A DNA stretch of 64,000 bases, taken from assembly GCF_003627955.1 (NCBI RefSeq), contig NZ_RBWS01000015.1:1-64000 (forward strand), written 5' to 3'. Position numbers and translations under genes: made by a program. The DNA is from Sphingobacterium puteale (lineage in GTDB: Bacteria > Bacteroidota > Bacteroidia > Sphingobacteriales > Sphingobacteriaceae). The notes under the pieces are model-generated. The model ran no database searches. It had not been told where the DNA came from and saw nothing but the letters and a program-made list of their open reading frames with translations. Positions 63,577 to 64,000 of this stretch are shown here, one piece after another. The first letter of the stretch is position 1, and every line of letters starts with the position of its first letter.

Positions 63577-64000
63577 TTAATCTACATTATCGTGTAAAAA
63601 GGAGTTGTTTGGACGAATTTCCGTATTTCCATCTTCAAACGACAGTGTAAAGCGAGACACCTGTGATTGAGAAGAATGCGGCGTATCCTCCAGTGACATT
63701 TGCTTTCTTTTATAAGCCGGCTCATTTTCAAGCTCATGAAGACCGTTCGAGGATTTCAATTTCATACTCAATTCTTTCAATCTCAGAATACGCTCTTTGG
63801 TGCGTACCAGTTGATCTTCAAATGATACCTGCTCTTCTTCCACCTGAGGCACTTCAACTTGCTCATTTGTTGTGCTGGAAGAGAACGTCGGCTTTTCGTC
63901 ATAATCTGAAGCAGACGGACCTGAATATGAATCAAATACCGTTGGCATCTGAAATTGGAAAACAGAAGGCGAAGTTTTTAATTGAAAATCACTTTCAGTA
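63577..64000 (-). CDS. ftsZ: Cell division protein FtsZ, C-terminal part (partial)
   Basis: The frame is open from the window edge to a stop at 63577, giving 140 residues. These match the variable linker and tail of Bacteroidota FtsZ. A Ser/Pro-rich acidic linker is followed by RTKERILRLKELSMKLKSSN, then LENEPAYKRKQ, and the conserved end peptide IRPNNSFLHDNVD, which contacts division partners. The GTPase domain lies outside the window. An in-frame Met at 63948 is internal, not a start. Confidence 0.85.
   Translation of the reverse strand, partial: TESDFQLKTSPSVFQFQMPTVFDSYSGPSASDYDEKPTFSSSTTNEQVEVPQVEEEQVSFEDQLVRTKERILRLKELSMKLKSSNGLHELENEPAYKRKQMSLEDTPHSSQSQVSRFTLSFEDGNTEIRPNNSFLHDNVD

Overview
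The window looks like chromosomal DNA of a Bacteroidota bacterium, most likely a Sphingobacterium or close relative. The signs are two SusC/SusD outer-membrane uptake pairs, Bacteroidota-type promoters (TTG/TTTG about 20 nt before TAnnTTTG) upstream of many genes, few Shine-Dalgarno sites, and an FtsZ tail of the kind seen in this group. The genus is an inference; no rRNA is present.

Layout. 1-7,000: start of a probable ECF sigma factor (cut by the window edge), a MauE-like membrane protein and a small secreted two-cysteine protein on the plus strand, facing a minus-strand TlpA-SusC-SusD operon. This block is visibly more GC-rich than its surroundings. 7,000-12,600: accessory, AT-rich and partly decayed. 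It holds a structured minus-strand RNA region with two mutually exclusive hairpins, two unrecognised plus-strand genes, a frameshifted gene scrap, a PIN-toxin/antitoxin pair, the frameshifted 3' end of a lost susD, and a frameshifted secreted repeat-domain gene directly abutting it. 12,660-17,640: a second, intact SusC-SusD operon with a clear promoter.

18,000-64,000 is ordinary core genome: serS, class I aldolase, rsmI, a PH/SHOCT protein, lnt, cysteine desulfurase, an NlpE-like lipoprotein, a TPR protein, etfBA, a DUF151 nuclease, a nucleoside symporter, an MscS channel, a secreted phosphoesterase, an NlpC/P60 lipoprotein, a DMT transporter, mtaB, thyA-folA-serine hydrolase, ddl, PASTA-mltG-thioesterase-YihY, rpsA, a sulfurtransferase, an operon of HHH/outer-membrane protein-comEC-recQ, gyrB, an OmpH-like lipoprotein, corA, rpmH-rnpA-yidD-tsaB, mscL, an orphan NarL-type regulator, a sugar isomerase/epimerase-like protein and the 3' end of ftsZ.

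Most convergent gene ends carry a clear hairpin terminator, and many starts can be fixed by a TAnnTTTG box about 15-22 nt upstream. The points most worth following up are the attenuator-like RNA at 7,270-7,425, the SusCD-TlpA-MauE-small-protein locus, the HHH/ComEC/RecQ operon, the 11-bp intergenic repeat near 33.8 kb and the scarred junction at 11.37 kb. No tRNA, rRNA, CRISPR array or intact insertion sequence was seen.
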